From Streptomyces sp. SLBN-31 (GTDB lineage: Bacteria > Actinomycetota > Actinomycetes > Streptomycetales > Streptomycetaceae): 64,000 nucleotides of DNA. This document shows, one piece after another, positions 52,829-61,835 of the stretch; the first letter of the stretch is position 1, and each line of letters begins with the position of its first letter. Below the pieces are notes generated by a model. It had not been told where the DNA came from. It was given only the letters and a program-made list of their open reading frames with translations, and ran no database searches. The translations under genes were made by a program, and so were the position numbers. The stretch covers positions 992,001-1,056,000 of the forward strand of contig NZ_VFNC01000003.1 of the NCBI RefSeq assembly GCF_006715395.1, read 5' to 3'.

Positions 52829-53292
52829 TGGGCGCCGTCGAGGCCCGGCTGGCCGAACTCGGTCTCACGCTGCCGGAGGTCGTCCCGCCGCTCGCCGCCT
52901 ACCAGCCGGCCGTTCAGTCGGGTGTGTACGTCTACACCTCCGGCCAGCTCCCGATGGTCGAGGGCAAGCTTCCGGTCACCGGCAAGGTCGGTGCCGAGGT
53001 CACGGCCGAGGAGGCCAAGGACCTGGCCCGCACCTGCGCCCTGAACGCCCTGGCCGCCGTCAAGTCGGTCGCCGGCGACCTGGACCGCATCGCGCGCGTG
53101 GTGAAGGTCGTCGGCTTCGTCGCCTCGGCGGCCGACTTCACCGGCCAGCCCGGCGTGATCAACGGCGCCAGCGAGCTGCTCGGCGCGGTCCTCGGCGACA
53201 AGGGTGTGCACGCCCGCAGCGCCGTCGGCGTGGCGGTGCTGCCGCTGGACGCGCCCGTGGAGGTCGAGGTCCAGGTCGAGCTGGTTCCGTAG
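52828..53292 (+). CDS. RidA-family enamine/imine deaminase-like protein
   Basis: 154 residues of the RidA/YjgF/YER057c fold. Seen: YVYTSGQLPMVEGKLPVTGKVG (in parts, about 34-52), CALNALAAVKSVAGDLDRIARVVKVVGFV (in parts) and ARSAVGVAVLPLDAPVEVEV; the usual substrate-binding Arg is in the ARSAVG segment. RidA removes reactive enamines from pyridoxal-phosphate enzymes. Coupled to the DUF4177 gene by a 1-bp overlap. Confidence 0.9.
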   Translation: MGAVEARLAELGLTLPEVVPPLAAYQPAVQSGVYVYTSGQLPMVEGKLPVTGKVGAEVTAEEAKDLARTCALNALAAVKSVAGDLDRIARVVKVVGFVASAADFTGQPGVINGASELLGAVLGDKGVHARSAVGVAVLPLDAPVEVEVQVELVP

Positions 53293-53352
53293 CCACCGCT
53301 CTGACCTCGGGGACCTCTCGAACATTCGCGCACCACGGGATAGCCTCCGGCC

Positions 53353-54228
53353 ATGGCGAATGGGCAGTGGTTTCCGCAGGACTGGCCGGAGCGCATCCGC
53401 GCGCTCGCGGAGGGCACGCTCACTCCGGTGGTCCCCAAGCGCGCGGCCACCGTCATGCTCCTGAAGGACACCGACGGCGGTCCCGTCGTCCACATGCTGC
53501 GCAGACGCGCCTCCATGGCCTTCGCCGGAGGCGCGTACGCGTATCCGGGCGGCGGCGTCGACCCGCGCGACGACGAGCACCACGTCCGCTGGGCGGGCCC
53601 CACGCGCGCGTGGTGGGCCGAGCGGCTCGGCGTCGACGAGCGCACGGCCCAGGCCATCGTCTGCGCGGCCGTCCGCGAGACGTACGAGGAGGCGGGCGTC
53701 CTGCTCGCCGGGCCCTCCGCCGACTCCGTGGTCGGCGACACCACGGGCGAGGACTGGGAGGCCGACCGCGCCGCCCTGGTCGCCCGCGACTTCTCCTTCG
53801 CCGAGTTCCTCGACCGCCGCGGCCTGGTGCTGCGCTCGGACCTGCTCGGCGCCTGGGCGCGCTGGATCACCCCGGAGTTCGAGTCCCGCCGCTACGACAC
53901 CTTCTTCTTCGTTGCCGCCCTGCCGCACGGCCAGCGCACCCGCAACGCCTCCACGGAGGCCGACCGCACGGTGTGGATCCGGCCCGGGGACGCGGCCGAG
54001 GGCTACGACAAGGGCGAGCTGCTGATGATGCCGCCCACCATCGCCACGCTGCGCCGCCTCGCCCCGTACGGCTCGGCCGCCGACGCGCTCGCCGCCGCCC
54101 CCGCGCAGGACATGACCGCCGTACTGGCACAGGCCCGTCTGGAGGACGGCCGGATCGTGCTGACCTGGCCCGGTCACGACGAGTTCACCAAGCGCATCCC
54201 GACCGACCTTCCGACCGGTGGAGCCTGA
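53353..54228 (+). CDS. NUDIX hydrolase
   Basis: 291 residues. Nudix box is split: GGGVDPRDD (about 61-69) and, after an insert, AAVRETYEEAGVLL (about 104-117), the helix with the catalytic REXXEE pattern. Substrate unknown; the family with a long N-terminal lead and C-terminal tail is common in actinobacteria and includes acyl-CoA or nucleotide-sugar hydrolases. TAGCCT seven bases before the ATG suggests a leaderless transcript. Followed after 2 bases by the MBL-fold gene. Confidence 0.88.
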   Translation: MANGQWFPQDWPERIRALAEGTLTPVVPKRAATVMLLKDTDGGPVVHMLRRRASMAFAGGAYAYPGGGVDPRDDEHHVRWAGPTRAWWAERLGVDERTAQAIVCAAVRETYEEAGVLLAGPSADSVVGDTTGEDWEADRAALVARDFSFAEFLDRRGLVLRSDLLGAWARWITPEFESRRYDTFFFVAALPHGQRTRNASTEADRTVWIRPGDAAEGYDKGELLMMPPTIATLRRLAPYGSAADALAAAPAQDMTAVLAQARLEDGRIVLTWPGHDEFTKRIPTDLPTGGA

Positions 54229-54230
54229 GC

Positions 54231-55061
54231 ATGACCGACGCGAGCACCCTCCCCGGCCGGCCCAGGGGCGGGGTCCTGACCGGCCCCGCCACGCCCCGGG
54301 CCGTCAACGTCCTGGCCCCGAACGCCTCGCCGATGACCCTCGACGGCACCAACACCTGGATCCTCTCCGAACCCGACTCCGACCTGGCCGTCGTCGTCGA
54401 TCCCGGCCCGCTGGACGAGGGCCACCTGCGCACGGTCGTCGACACGGCCGAGCAGGCCGGCAAGCGCATCGCCCTCACCCTCCTCACCCACGGCCACCCC
54501 GACCACGCTGAGGGCGCCGCCCGTTTCGCCGAGCTGACCGCCACGCGCGTGCGTGCCCTGGACCCGGCGCTGCGGCTGGGCGACGAGGGCCTCGCGGCCG
54601 GTGACGTGATAGCCGTCGGCGGACTGGAGCTCAGGGTCGTCCCCACTCCGGGCCACACCTCGGACTCCCTGTGCTTCCACCTGCCGGCCGACCGGGCCGT
54701 CCTGACCGGCGACACCGTCCTTGGGCGCGGTACGACGGTCGTGGCGCACCCCGACGGCCGGCTGGGCGACTACCTGGACTCGCTGCGCCGGCTGCGCTCG
54801 CTGACGGTCGACGACGGCGTCCACACCGTCCTGCCGGGCCACGGTCCCGTCCTGGAGGACGCCCAGGGCGCCGTCGAGTTCTACCTGGCCCACCGCGCCC
54901 ACCGCCTCGCCCAGGTCGAGACGGCGGTCGAGGACGGCTACCGCACCCCCTCCCAGGTCGTCGCGCACGTCTACGCGGACGTGGACCGCTCCCTGTGGCC
55001 GGCGGCCGAACTGTCGGTGCGGGCGCAGATGGACTACCTGGAGGAGCACGGGCTGATCTAG
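54231..55061 (+). CDS. MBL-fold metallo-hydrolase
   Basis: 276 residues. Metal motif THGHPDHAEG (about 85-94), further ligands in PTPGHTSDSLCF (His) and LTGDTVLG (Asp), GHGPV (His), all present: a complete zinc-dependent metallo-beta-lactamase fold of the glyoxalase II / LACTB2 type. Two bases downstream of the NUDIX gene, so co-transcribed. The pairing of NUDIX and MBL enzymes is conserved in actinobacteria. Confidence 0.92.
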   Translation: MTDASTLPGRPRGGVLTGPATPRAVNVLAPNASPMTLDGTNTWILSEPDSDLAVVVDPGPLDEGHLRTVVDTAEQAGKRIALTLLTHGHPDHAEGAARFAELTATRVRALDPALRLGDEGLAAGDVIAVGGLELRVVPTPGHTSDSLCFHLPADRAVLTGDTVLGRGTTVVAHPDGRLGDYLDSLRRLRSLTVDDGVHTVLPGHGPVLEDAQGAVEFYLAHRAHRLAQVETAVEDGYRTPSQVVAHVYADVDRSLWPAAELSVRAQMDYLEEHGLI

Positions 55062-55068
55062 GCCCTGC

Positions 55069-55890
55069 CTAGTCCGGCCGGGGGGATTTCACGCCGTGCA
55101 CGCGCGTGTACTCGTCGGCGAGCCACGGTCCGAGGTCGTCGACGTAGGAGCGCAGCACGGCGAGGTCGCCGGTCGGTTCACGGCCGCGTACGGCGGCCGC
55201 GCGCATCTGCTCGGACCGCTCCGGGTAGTACGCGCCGAAGATCTCCGCCATCTCCGTCAGATCGCTCGTCCAGCCGTTCCAGCGGGGCATGACCAGCGTG
55301 AACCCGGTGCGGACGAGATGGCGCGACAGGAAGCGCACCAGGGGCCGCAGGGCCGTCTCGGTGGCGTCGGCGGCCGCGACGCGCTCGCGCCAGCGGGGAA
55401 GGAGCAGCGCCAGGTCGCCGTTGGTCTCGCGGGCGAGCCGGGAGTCGGGCCGGTAGCGCGGCAGGTACTCGGCGAGGTCCTCCCCGAGCAGCGGGGTGCA
55501 CAGACAGGCCACGAACCACCCGAGGTCGTACGTCTCGGCGTCGCTGAGCAGCCGCGCCCGGCCGAAGAGGAGCGTGCCGACCCCGTCGATCTGCGGGAAC
55601 TCCGCGTCGAGCGCTTCACCCAGAGCCCGTACGGCGTCCCGGTCCGCGTCGGACGGCTCCTCGCGCAGGGCGACCAGCAGATCCAGGTCGCTGCGCCCCA
55701 CGCGCGCGGTGCCGCGCGGAATCGACCCGTAGAGGTACGCGCTGTGCAGCAGGGCGCCGAAGACGTGCAGCAGCCGGTCGCGGGCCGCGGCGACGACGGG
55801 GCGGAAGGCGTGCGGAACGCGGCCCAGGGAGCCTTCACGCTCGATGTAGCCCTGCGGGTCGAGCCCCTTGGAGAGCACCTTTTCGGCCAT
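55069..55890 (-). CDS. Nucleotidyltransferase-domain protein (AadA-like)
   Basis: 273 residues. The nucleotidyltransferase motif GSIPRGTARVGRSDLDLLV (about 55-73) holds the metal-binding Asp pair; the rest is helical, as in aminoglycoside adenylyltransferases and DUF4111 proteins. Whether it modifies any drug is unknown; core location and no mobile features argue against acquired resistance. Convergent with the MBL gene. Confidence 0.8.
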   Translation of the reverse strand: MAEKVLSKGLDPQGYIEREGSLGRVPHAFRPVVAAARDRLLHVFGALLHSAYLYGSIPRGTARVGRSDLDLLVALREEPSDADRDAVRALGEALDAEFPQIDGVGTLLFGRARLLSDAETYDLGWFVACLCTPLLGEDLAEYLPRYRPDSRLARETNGDLALLLPRWRERVAAADATETALRPLVRFLSRHLVRTGFTLVMPRWNGWTSDLTEMAEIFGAYYPERSEQMRAAAVRGREPTGDLAVLRSYVDDLGPWLADEYTRVHGVKSPRPD

Positions 55891-55992
55891 GGGGGTACTG
55901 AAGCAGCCCGTCCGGCGTTCGAGGACGAGGCCACCCGGGCCGAACGGGGGTCCGTGGGCGGAGCCCCCGGCCGACCCGGCCGGGTCCGAGCG

Positions 55993-56667
55993 TCAGCGGG
56001 ACCGCTTCGCCAGCCGCTCGACGTCCAGCAGGATCACCGCACGCGCCTCCAGGCGGAGCCAGCCCCGCTGCGCGAAGTCGGCCAGCGCCTTGTTGACCGT
56101 CTCCCGGGACGCGCCGACCAGCTGGGCCAGCTCCTCCTGGGTGAGGTCGTGGACGACGTGGATGCCCTCCTCGGACTGCACGCCGAAGCGGCGCGAGAGG
56201 TCCAGCAGGGCGCGGGCGACACGGCCGGGAACGTCCGAGAAGACCAGGTCGGACATCTGGTCGTTGGTCTTGCGCAGACGCCGCGCGACGGCGCGCAGCA
56301 GGGCGCCGGCCACCTCGGGGCGGACGTTCAGCCAGGGCTGGAGGTCGCCGTGGCCGAGACCGAGCAGCTTGACCTCGGTCAGCGCGGTGGCCGTGGCGGT
56401 GCGCGGGCCCGGGTCGAACAGCGACAGCTCGCCGATCAGTTCGCCGGGGCCGACGACGGCGAGCATGTTCTCGCGGCCGTCGGGGGAGGTGCGGTGCAGC
56501 TTGACCTTGCCCTCGGTGACCACGTAGAGCCGGTCACCGGGGTCGCCCTCGTGGAAGAGCGAGTCGCCGCGCGCGAGGGTCACCTCACTCATGGAGGCGC
56601 GGAGCTCCGCGGCCTGCTCGTCGTCGAGCGCCGCGAAGAGCGGGTTCCGCCGCAGAACGTCGTCCAC
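55993..56667 (-). CDS. crp: Crp/Fnr-family regulator Crp
   Basis: 224 residues, the size of S. coelicolor Crp. Cyclic-nucleotide domain (about 15-120) with GDPGDRLYVVTEGKVKLH, GELIGELSLFDPGPRTATATALT (in parts), and C-terminal helix-turn-helix with TQEELAQLVGASRETVNKALADF (in parts, about 170-192). Crp controls germination and many secondary-metabolite clusters. Start GTG 56667 with AAGGAGA upstream. A sequence fitting the Streptomyces Crp motif lies about 90 bases upstream. Confidence 0.95.
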   Translation of the reverse strand: MDDVLRRNPLFAALDDEQAAELRASMSEVTLARGDSLFHEGDPGDRLYVVTEGKVKLHRTSPDGRENMLAVVGPGELIGELSLFDPGPRTATATALTEVKLLGLGHGDLQPWLNVRPEVAGALLRAVARRLRKTNDQMSDLVFSDVPGRVARALLDLSRRFGVQSEEGIHVVHDLTQEELAQLVGASRETVNKALADFAQRGWLRLEARAVILLDVERLAKRSR

Positions 56668-56757
56668 GAGTTCTCTCCTTGTCGACCTGCTCAGGGGATC
56701 TTGCTCCCCCTTGGTACCAGGGGACCGTGTTCCCCATCTTGCCGGACGGTCCAAACA

Positions 56758-56771
56758 GTGTGATCTGTCAC
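56758..56771. promoter_or_regulatory. Candidate Crp-binding site, GTG-N6-GNCAC
   Basis: GTGTGATCTGTCAC matches the motif reported for S. coelicolor Crp and is also a near palindrome (TGTGA-TCTG-TCACA). It lies 91 bases upstream of crp and 104 upstream of nth, in their shared promoter region, so Crp may control its own gene and nth. Confidence 0.65.
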
Positions 56772-56874
56772 AAGGATGCCGCACTGGTGTCCCGAGGTAA
56801 GCGGCAGGGGTCCAATTGGGGGCCGATCCTTTGGGTCCGGGGCGGATGTCAGTGACGGGCTCTAGGCTGGCCGG

Positions 56875-58032
56875 GTGTCCAAATCGCCGGTGAGAGCACA
56901 GGCCAAGGGGGCTGGACGGGTGGCTGCACGTCGTGATTCCGCTGTGGGCGAACAAGACTCCGGCGGCGGAAGGAAACCGGCAAAAGGGACAGGGAGTGTG
57001 GCGGGCGGTAAGGCTGTGGCGAAGAAGGTGACCGCGGAGAAGACGACCGCGAAGAAGACGACCGCGGAGAAGACGACCGCGAAGAAGACGACTGCGAAAA
57101 AGACGGTTACGAAGAAGGCGGCTGCGAAAAAGACGACGGGGAACCAGACGGCCGTGAAGAAGACCGCAGCCGTCAAGAAGGCGACCGTCGCCCCGAAGAA
57201 GGCCTCCGCCGCCGTCAAGGGCGCCCCCGCGGCCAAGCCCGTCGCGGCGCCGCCCAAGGGCGAGTCGCAGACCGTGCTCGTGCGCCGCGCCCGCCGCATC
57301 AACCGCGAACTCGCCGAGGTCTACCCGTACGCCCACCCGGAGTTGGACTTCGAGAACCCCTTCCAGCTCGTCGTCGCCACCGTTCTGTCCGCCCAGACAA
57401 CCGACCTGAGGGTCAATCAGACGACCCCGGCGCTCTTCGCCAAGTACCCCACCCCCGAGGACCTGGCCGCCGCCAACCCCGAGGAGGTCGAGGAGATCCT
57501 CCGCCCGACCGGCTTCTTCCGGGCCAAGACCAAGTCGGTGACAGGGCTTTCGAAGGCGCTCGTGGAGCAGTTCGGCGGTGAGGTGCCCGGCAGGCTGGAG
57601 GACCTCGTCAAGTTGCCCGGCGTCGGCCGCAAGACCGCCTTCGTCGTGCTCGGCAACGCCTTCGGCCGCCCCGGCATCACCGTGGACACCCACTTCCAGC
57701 GGCTCGTGCGGCGCTGGCAGTGGACCGCGGAGACCGATCCCGACAAGATCGAGGCCGCCGTGGCAGCGCTCTTCCCGAAGAGCGACTGGACCGACCTCTC
57801 GCACCACGTCATCTGGCACGGCCGCCGCATCTGCCACGCCCGCAAGCCCGCCTGCGGCGCCTGCCCCATCGCCCCGCTCTGCCCGGCCTACGGCGAGGGC
57901 GAGACGGACCCCGAGAAGGCCAAGAAGCTCCTGAAGTACGAGAAGGGCGGCTTCCCGGGCCAGCGCCTCAACCCGCCGCAGGCCTACCTGGACGCCGGCG
58001 GCAGGGCGGCGCCGCCGCTGGGCGCCGGATGA
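56875..58032 (+). CDS. nth: Endonuclease III with a Lys/Thr/Ala-rich N-terminal tail
   Basis: 385 residues. The catalytic core (about 130-360) has the helix-hairpin-helix [12 protein letters not shown] (Lys near 250), Asp in [11 protein letters not shown], and the four-Cys iron-sulfur cluster [17 protein letters not shown]. The first ~125 residues are a repetitive tail of KKTTAEK/KKTTAKK units, like histone H1 tails or HupS. Nth removes oxidised pyrimidines; the tail probably raises DNA affinity (inference). GTG 56875 with no ribosome site; TAGGCT just upstream hints at a leaderless start. Divergent from crp. Confidence 0.92.
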   Translation: MSKSPVRAQAKGAGRVAARRDSAVGEQDSGGGRKPAKGTGSVAGGKAVAKKVTAEKTTAKKTTAEKTTAKKTTAKKTVTKKAAAKKTTGNQTAVKKTAAVKKATVAPKKASAAVKGAPAAKPVAAPPKGESQTVLVRRARRINRELAEVYPYAHPELDFENPFQLVVATVLSAQTTDLRVNQTTPALFAKYPTPEDLAAANPEEVEEILRPTGFFRAKTKSVTGLSKALVEQFGGEVPGRLEDLVKLPGVGRKTAFVVLGNAFGRPGITVDTHFQRLVRRWQWTAETDPDKIEAAVAALFPKSDWTDLSHHVIWHGRRICHARKPACGACPIAPLCPAYGEGETDPEKAKKLLKYEKGGFPGQRLNPPQAYLDAGGRAAPPLGAG

Positions 58033-58108
58033 CGGACCGGACACGCCGGCGCGAGGAACGATCAAGGGCCTGCCGGGCGTTGGAACGGGCAGGACGACGG
58101 GGGTGGCG

Positions 58109-58804
58109 ATGACACGAGCGAGCGATACGCAGGGCGGGCCGGTGACACTCAGCAAGGAGGGCCTGCCCGACTGGCTCGGCCCGGTGGTGCGGGCCGTGGA
58201 GACGGTGCAGCCGCTTCAGCTGAGCCGCTTCCTGCCGCCCGAGGACGGCGCGGGCCGGCAGTCGGCCGTGCTCGTCCTGTTCGGCGAGGGTGAACGCGGT
58301 CCCGAACTGCTGCTCATGGAGCGGGCGGGCTCCCTCAGGTCGCACGCGGGACAGCCGTCCTTCCCCGGCGGCGCCCTCGACCCCGAGGACGGCGACCCGC
58401 ACACCGACGGGCCCCTGCGGGCCGCTCTGCGCGAGGCCGAGGAGGAGACCGGACTCGACCCGTCCGGCGTGCAGCTCTTCGGCGTGCTGCCCAAGCTGTA
58501 CATCCCGGTCAGCGGCTTCGTGGTGACACCGGTGATGGGGTGGTGGCGCGAGCCGAGCCCGGTCGCCGCGGTCGATCCGAACGAGACGGCGAGGGTCTTC
58601 ACCGTCCCCGTGGCGGATCTCACGGACCCGGCCAACCGCGCCACCACGGTGCACCCCAGCGGGCACCGAGGTCCGGCATTCCTGGTCGAATCGGCCCTCG
58701 TATGGGGGTTCACGGCCGGGATCATCGACCGTCTGCTGCACTACTCCGGCTGGGAGCGCCCCTGGGACCGGGAGAAGCAGGTCCCGCTCGACTGGCGGTC
58801 ATGA
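58109..58804 (+). CDS. NUDIX hydrolase, CoA pyrophosphatase type
   Basis: About 231 residues. Seen: LRSHAGQPSFPGGALDPEDGDP, the signature of NudL/PCD1 CoA pyrophosphatases, followed by ALREAEEETGLDP, the Nudix helix. Likely cleaves CoA (or oxidised CoA) to phosphopantetheine and AMP-type products. GTG 58103 would add two residues. It stands 76 bases after nth and 4 before the MarP gene, probably one operon. Confidence 0.9.
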   Translation: MTRASDTQGGPVTLSKEGLPDWLGPVVRAVETVQPLQLSRFLPPEDGAGRQSAVLVLFGEGERGPELLLMERAGSLRSHAGQPSFPGGALDPEDGDPHTDGPLRAALREAEEETGLDPSGVQLFGVLPKLYIPVSGFVVTPVMGWWREPSPVAAVDPNETARVFTVPVADLTDPANRATTVHPSGHRGPAFLVESALVWGFTAGIIDRLLHYSGWERPWDREKQVPLDWRS

Positions 58805-58808
58805 CAGG

Positions 58809-60017
58809 GTGTCCACCGTGAATGTGCTGGACATCCTGTTGCTGGTCGCCGCCGTGTGGTTCGCGATCGTCGGCTATCGCCAGGGCTTCGTCGTCGGCAT
58901 CCTGTCGGTGATCGGCTTCCTGGGCGGCGGTCTCGTAGCGGTCTACACACTGCCCGTCGTCTGGGACGCGCTGACCGACAACGCGGAGGTGAGCACCACA
59001 GCCGCCGTGGTCGCGGTCGTCGTCGTGATCGTCTGCGCCTCCGTGGGGCAGGCCCTCACCACCCACCTCGGCAACAAGCTGCGCCGGTACATCACCTGGT
59101 CCCCGGCCCGCGCCCTGGACGCCACCGGCGGCGCCCTCGTCAACGTCGTCGCGATGCTCCTGGTGGCCTGGCTGATCGGCTCCGCCCTCGCCGGCACGAC
59201 CCTGCCGACGCTCGGCAAGGAGGTGCGCAGCTCCAAGGTGCTCCTCGGAGTCTCCCGGGCGCTGCCCAACCAGGCCGACACCTGGTTCGCCGACTTCTCC
59301 TCGGTCCTCGCGCAGAACGGCTTCCCGCAGGTCTTCAGCCCGTTTTCGAACGAGCCGATCACCGACGTCCGGCCCCCGGACCCGGCCCTCGCCAACAGTC
59401 CCGTGGCCACGCGCGCGAAGAAGTCCATCGTCAAGGTCATGGGCACCGCCACGAGCTGCGGCAAGGTCCTGGAGGGCTCCGGCTTCGTCTTCGGCGACCG
59501 CCGCGTCATGACCAACGCGCACGTGGTCGGCGGCGTCGACGAGCCCACCGTCCAGATAGGCGGCGAGGGCAGGAAGTACGACGCCACGGTCGTCCTCTAC
59601 GACTGGCACCGCGACATCGCCGTCCTCGACGTGCCCGACCTCAAGGCGCCCGCCCTGAAGTTCTCGGCGACCGACGCCAGGAGCGGCGACGGCGCGATCA
59701 TCGCGGGCTTCCCCGAGAACGGCTCGTACGACGTCCGCGCCGCACGCGTGCGTGGCCGCATCCCGGCCAACGGCCCGGACATCTACCATCGCGGCACCGT
59801 GCGCCGGGACGTGTACTCGCTGTACGCGACCGTCCGCCAGGGCAACTCCGGCGGACCGCTGCTCACCCCCCAGGGGGAGGTGTACGGCGTGGTGTTCGCC
59901 AAGTCCCTCGACGACGCCGACACCGGCTACGCGCTCACCGCGGACGAGATCCAGGAGGACATCGCCCAGGGGCGCAGCGCGAACCAGCAGGTCGACAGCG
60001 ACAGTTGCGCGCTGTAG
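58809..60017 (+). CDS. MarP-family membrane serine protease with CvpA domain
   Basis: 402 residues. Four membrane helices of a CvpA-like domain (about 5-25, 30-50, 62-82, 105-130), then an outer trypsin-like domain (about 200-395) with His238 (TNAHVVGG), Asp269 (DIAVLD) and Ser347 (GNSGGPL). Cys217 (TSCGK) and Cys400 near the end may form a disulfide-like switch as in the mycobacterial acid-resistance protease MarP. Acts in the cell envelope. GTG 58818 is an alternative start. Confidence 0.92.
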   Translation: MSTVNVLDILLLVAAVWFAIVGYRQGFVVGILSVIGFLGGGLVAVYTLPVVWDALTDNAEVSTTAAVVAVVVVIVCASVGQALTTHLGNKLRRYITWSPARALDATGGALVNVVAMLLVAWLIGSALAGTTLPTLGKEVRSSKVLLGVSRALPNQADTWFADFSSVLAQNGFPQVFSPFSNEPITDVRPPDPALANSPVATRAKKSIVKVMGTATSCGKVLEGSGFVFGDRRVMTNAHVVGGVDEPTVQIGGEGRKYDATVVLYDWHRDIAVLDVPDLKAPALKFSATDARSGDGAIIAGFPENGSYDVRAARVRGRIPANGPDIYHRGTVRRDVYSLYATVRQGNSGGPLLTPQGEVYGVVFAKSLDDADTGYALTADEIQEDIAQGRSANQQVDSDSCAL

Positions 60018-60360
60018 ACGTCGTACGGGAACCCGGTGAATGAAGGGGCGTCAGCCGCGCGGGTGACGCAGGCGTACCGAGACCCATCGGGCCCGGCGGC
60101 GCAGGATGCGCGGAATGCCCACCCGGAGGTCCGTACCCTGCATCTGCGGGGTGCCTCCTCGCTGGTGGGGGCTCAGGCCGGTGGCCGAGCGGCGATTGCG
60201 AACTGCGTCACTGTAGTCGTGCGTCCAGCCCATACCCGGACGTCTGCCCCTGCCCCAAGGTCGATAACCGCCCCCACGGCCCCCAATTGGCCTATGCGTC
60301 AGGCAATTGGCTGTTCGTAGGACAGGTGTTCAGTTCCGGATACTGGGCGCGACGGAACGA
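60018..60360. other. Intergenic stretch after the MarP gene
   Basis: 343 bases. A minus-strand frame at 60051-60233 (MGWTHDYSDAVRNRRSATGL...) is arginine-rich and has no ribosome site; similar Arg/His-rich peptide remnants recur in streptomycete intergenic DNA, so this may be a dispersed repeat. No promoter or terminator stands out. Confidence 0.35.
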
Positions 60361-61314
60361 TCACCGATCGGGCTCGGGATCCTTGAGCCAGTTGATCAGT
60401 TCGGCCGAGAAGGCGGCCGGATCCTCCTCGTGCGGGAAGTGCCCGAGCCCGTCGAACAGCCGCCAGCGGTAGGGCGCTTCGACGTACTCGCCGGAGCCGG
60501 CCGCGCTGCGGGTGCGCATCACGGGGTCCAGGGAGCCGTGCAGGTGCAGGGTCGGAACCCGCAGCGGCCGCTTCATCCGCCGGTTGAACTGGATGCCGTC
60601 CGGCCGGGCCAGGGAGCGCACCATCCACCGGTACGGCTCCACCGAGCAGTGGGCCGTGGACGGGATGCACATCGCGCGCCGGTAGGTGTCCAGCGTCTCG
60701 TCGTCCGGCTGGCGGGGGCCGGACCACTCCCGGATCAGCTCGGCCACCTGCGCCCCGTCGTCGGCGGTGAGCTGCCGCTCGGGGATCCAGGGGCGCTGGA
60801 ACCCCCAGATGTAGGAACCGGCGCGCGTCTGCTTGACGTCGGTGACCATCGCCGAGCGCCAGCGCCGCGGATGCGGCATGGACGTGACGGCGAGCCGCCG
60901 TACCAGCTTCGGGCGCATCACCGCGGCCGTCCACGCCAGGTATCCGCCCAGGTCGTGGCCGACCAGCGCGGCGTCCGGCTCACCGAGGGAGCGGACGACG
61001 CCGGTGATGTCGAGGACGAGGTTCGTCGGGTCGTACCCGCGCGGGGTGCGGTCGCTGCCGCCGACGCCCCGCAGGTCCATGGCGACGGCCCGGAAGCCCG
61101 CGTCGGCCAGCGCGGTCAGCTGGTGCCGCCAGGTCCACCAGAACTGCGGGAAGCCGTGCAGCAGCAGCACCAGCGGGCCGTCGCCGGCCTCGGCGATGTG
61201 GAAGCGGGCGCCGTTCGCGGCGACGTCGCGATGCGTCACCTTCGTCCCGTCGGGGAGGGCGTCCGGCCGTACGACCGAGGTGGGTTGCGCCGATGGTGTG
61301 GCGGGATCCGTCAT
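60361..61314 (-). CDS. Alpha/beta hydrolase, epoxide-hydrolase-like
   Basis: 317 residues. HGFPQFWWTWRHQ (oxyanion hole, about 54-66), nucleophile Asp in VGHDLGGY (about 118-125), and GHFPHEE with the catalytic His near residue 295: the pattern of epoxide hydrolases and haloalkane dehalogenases (Asp, not Ser, nucleophile). Substrate unknown. The ATG overlaps the stop of the holin-like gene upstream by 4 bp, so they are coupled. Confidence 0.9.
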   Translation of the reverse strand: MTDPATPSAQPTSVVRPDALPDGTKVTHRDVAANGARFHIAEAGDGPLVLLLHGFPQFWWTWRHQLTALADAGFRAVAMDLRGVGGSDRTPRGYDPTNLVLDITGVVRSLGEPDAALVGHDLGGYLAWTAAVMRPKLVRRLAVTSMPHPRRWRSAMVTDVKQTRAGSYIWGFQRPWIPERQLTADDGAQVAELIREWSGPRQPDDETLDTYRRAMCIPSTAHCSVEPYRWMVRSLARPDGIQFNRRMKRPLRVPTLHLHGSLDPVMRTRSAAGSGEYVEAPYRWRLFDGLGHFPHEEDPAAFSAELINWLKDPEPDR

Positions 61315-61805
61315 GAGGACGAGCGTGCCACAGCCTCGATGGCCGCGGGGGCGCGGTCCTCGATCGCCGGATGCTCCGGCCGCGGGTGCGGCTTGGCCTT
61401 CTGCAGGACGCCCGCGGTCTCCTTCATGGACGCGGCGACCTTCTGCGGGCCCTGGCTCTTCTTCGCCTTCTTGGCGAAGGACATGCCGATGAGCGCGAGC
61501 ACGGCCGCGACCAGCACGTTCGCCGCGAACGACAGCAGGAAGCAGATCGCCAGGTTCCAGTCGCTCCAGGTGCGGATCCCGTAGGCCAGCGCGAAGTTCA
61601 GCATCGGCAGCGAGAACACCAGGACCGCGCCGGCCCCGGTGAACGCGCCGCCGCTCGTCGCGCCGCGCTTGACGTCCTGCTTGAGCTGCGCCTTGGCCAG
61701 CGCGATCTCGTCGTGCACCAGCGCCGACAATTCGGTCGTCGCCGAGGCGAACAACTGGCCGATGCTGCGTTCGGCGCCGACCGGGCTGCCGTCGGGTGCG
61801 CTCAT
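61311..61805 (-). CDS. Phage-holin-superfamily (DUF1469/PF07332) protein
   Basis: 164 residues. A cytoplasmic amphipathic lead (SIGQLFASATTELSALVHDEIALAKAQLK, in parts), two membrane helices (about 55-78 and 85-108), then an Ala/Lys/Pro-rich tail. Family members are chromosomal holin-like proteins of actinobacteria, not phage lysis genes; role unknown. GGGAG lies before ATG 61805. Downstream of a tandem repeat (61836-61880) and coupled to the hydrolase gene. Confidence 0.87.
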   Translation of the reverse strand: MSAPDGSPVGAERSIGQLFASATTELSALVHDEIALAKAQLKQDVKRGATSGGAFTGAGAVLVFSLPMLNFALAYGIRTWSDWNLAICFLLSFAANVLVAAVLALIGMSFAKKAKKSQGPQKVAASMKETAGVLQKAKPHPRPEHPAIEDRAPAAIEAVARSSS

Positions 61806-61835
61806 CGCGATCTCCCTCTTCTGCCTACCGTCTGT

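Noticed and set aside
55069..55890. Acquired aminoglycoside resistance gene
   Set aside because: Core location and normal base use; only the general nucleotidyltransferase motif is seen.
56668..58155. Upstream extension of the crp frame
   Set aside because: Runs opposite nth with low-complexity residues; crp has its own ribosome site and family start at 56667.
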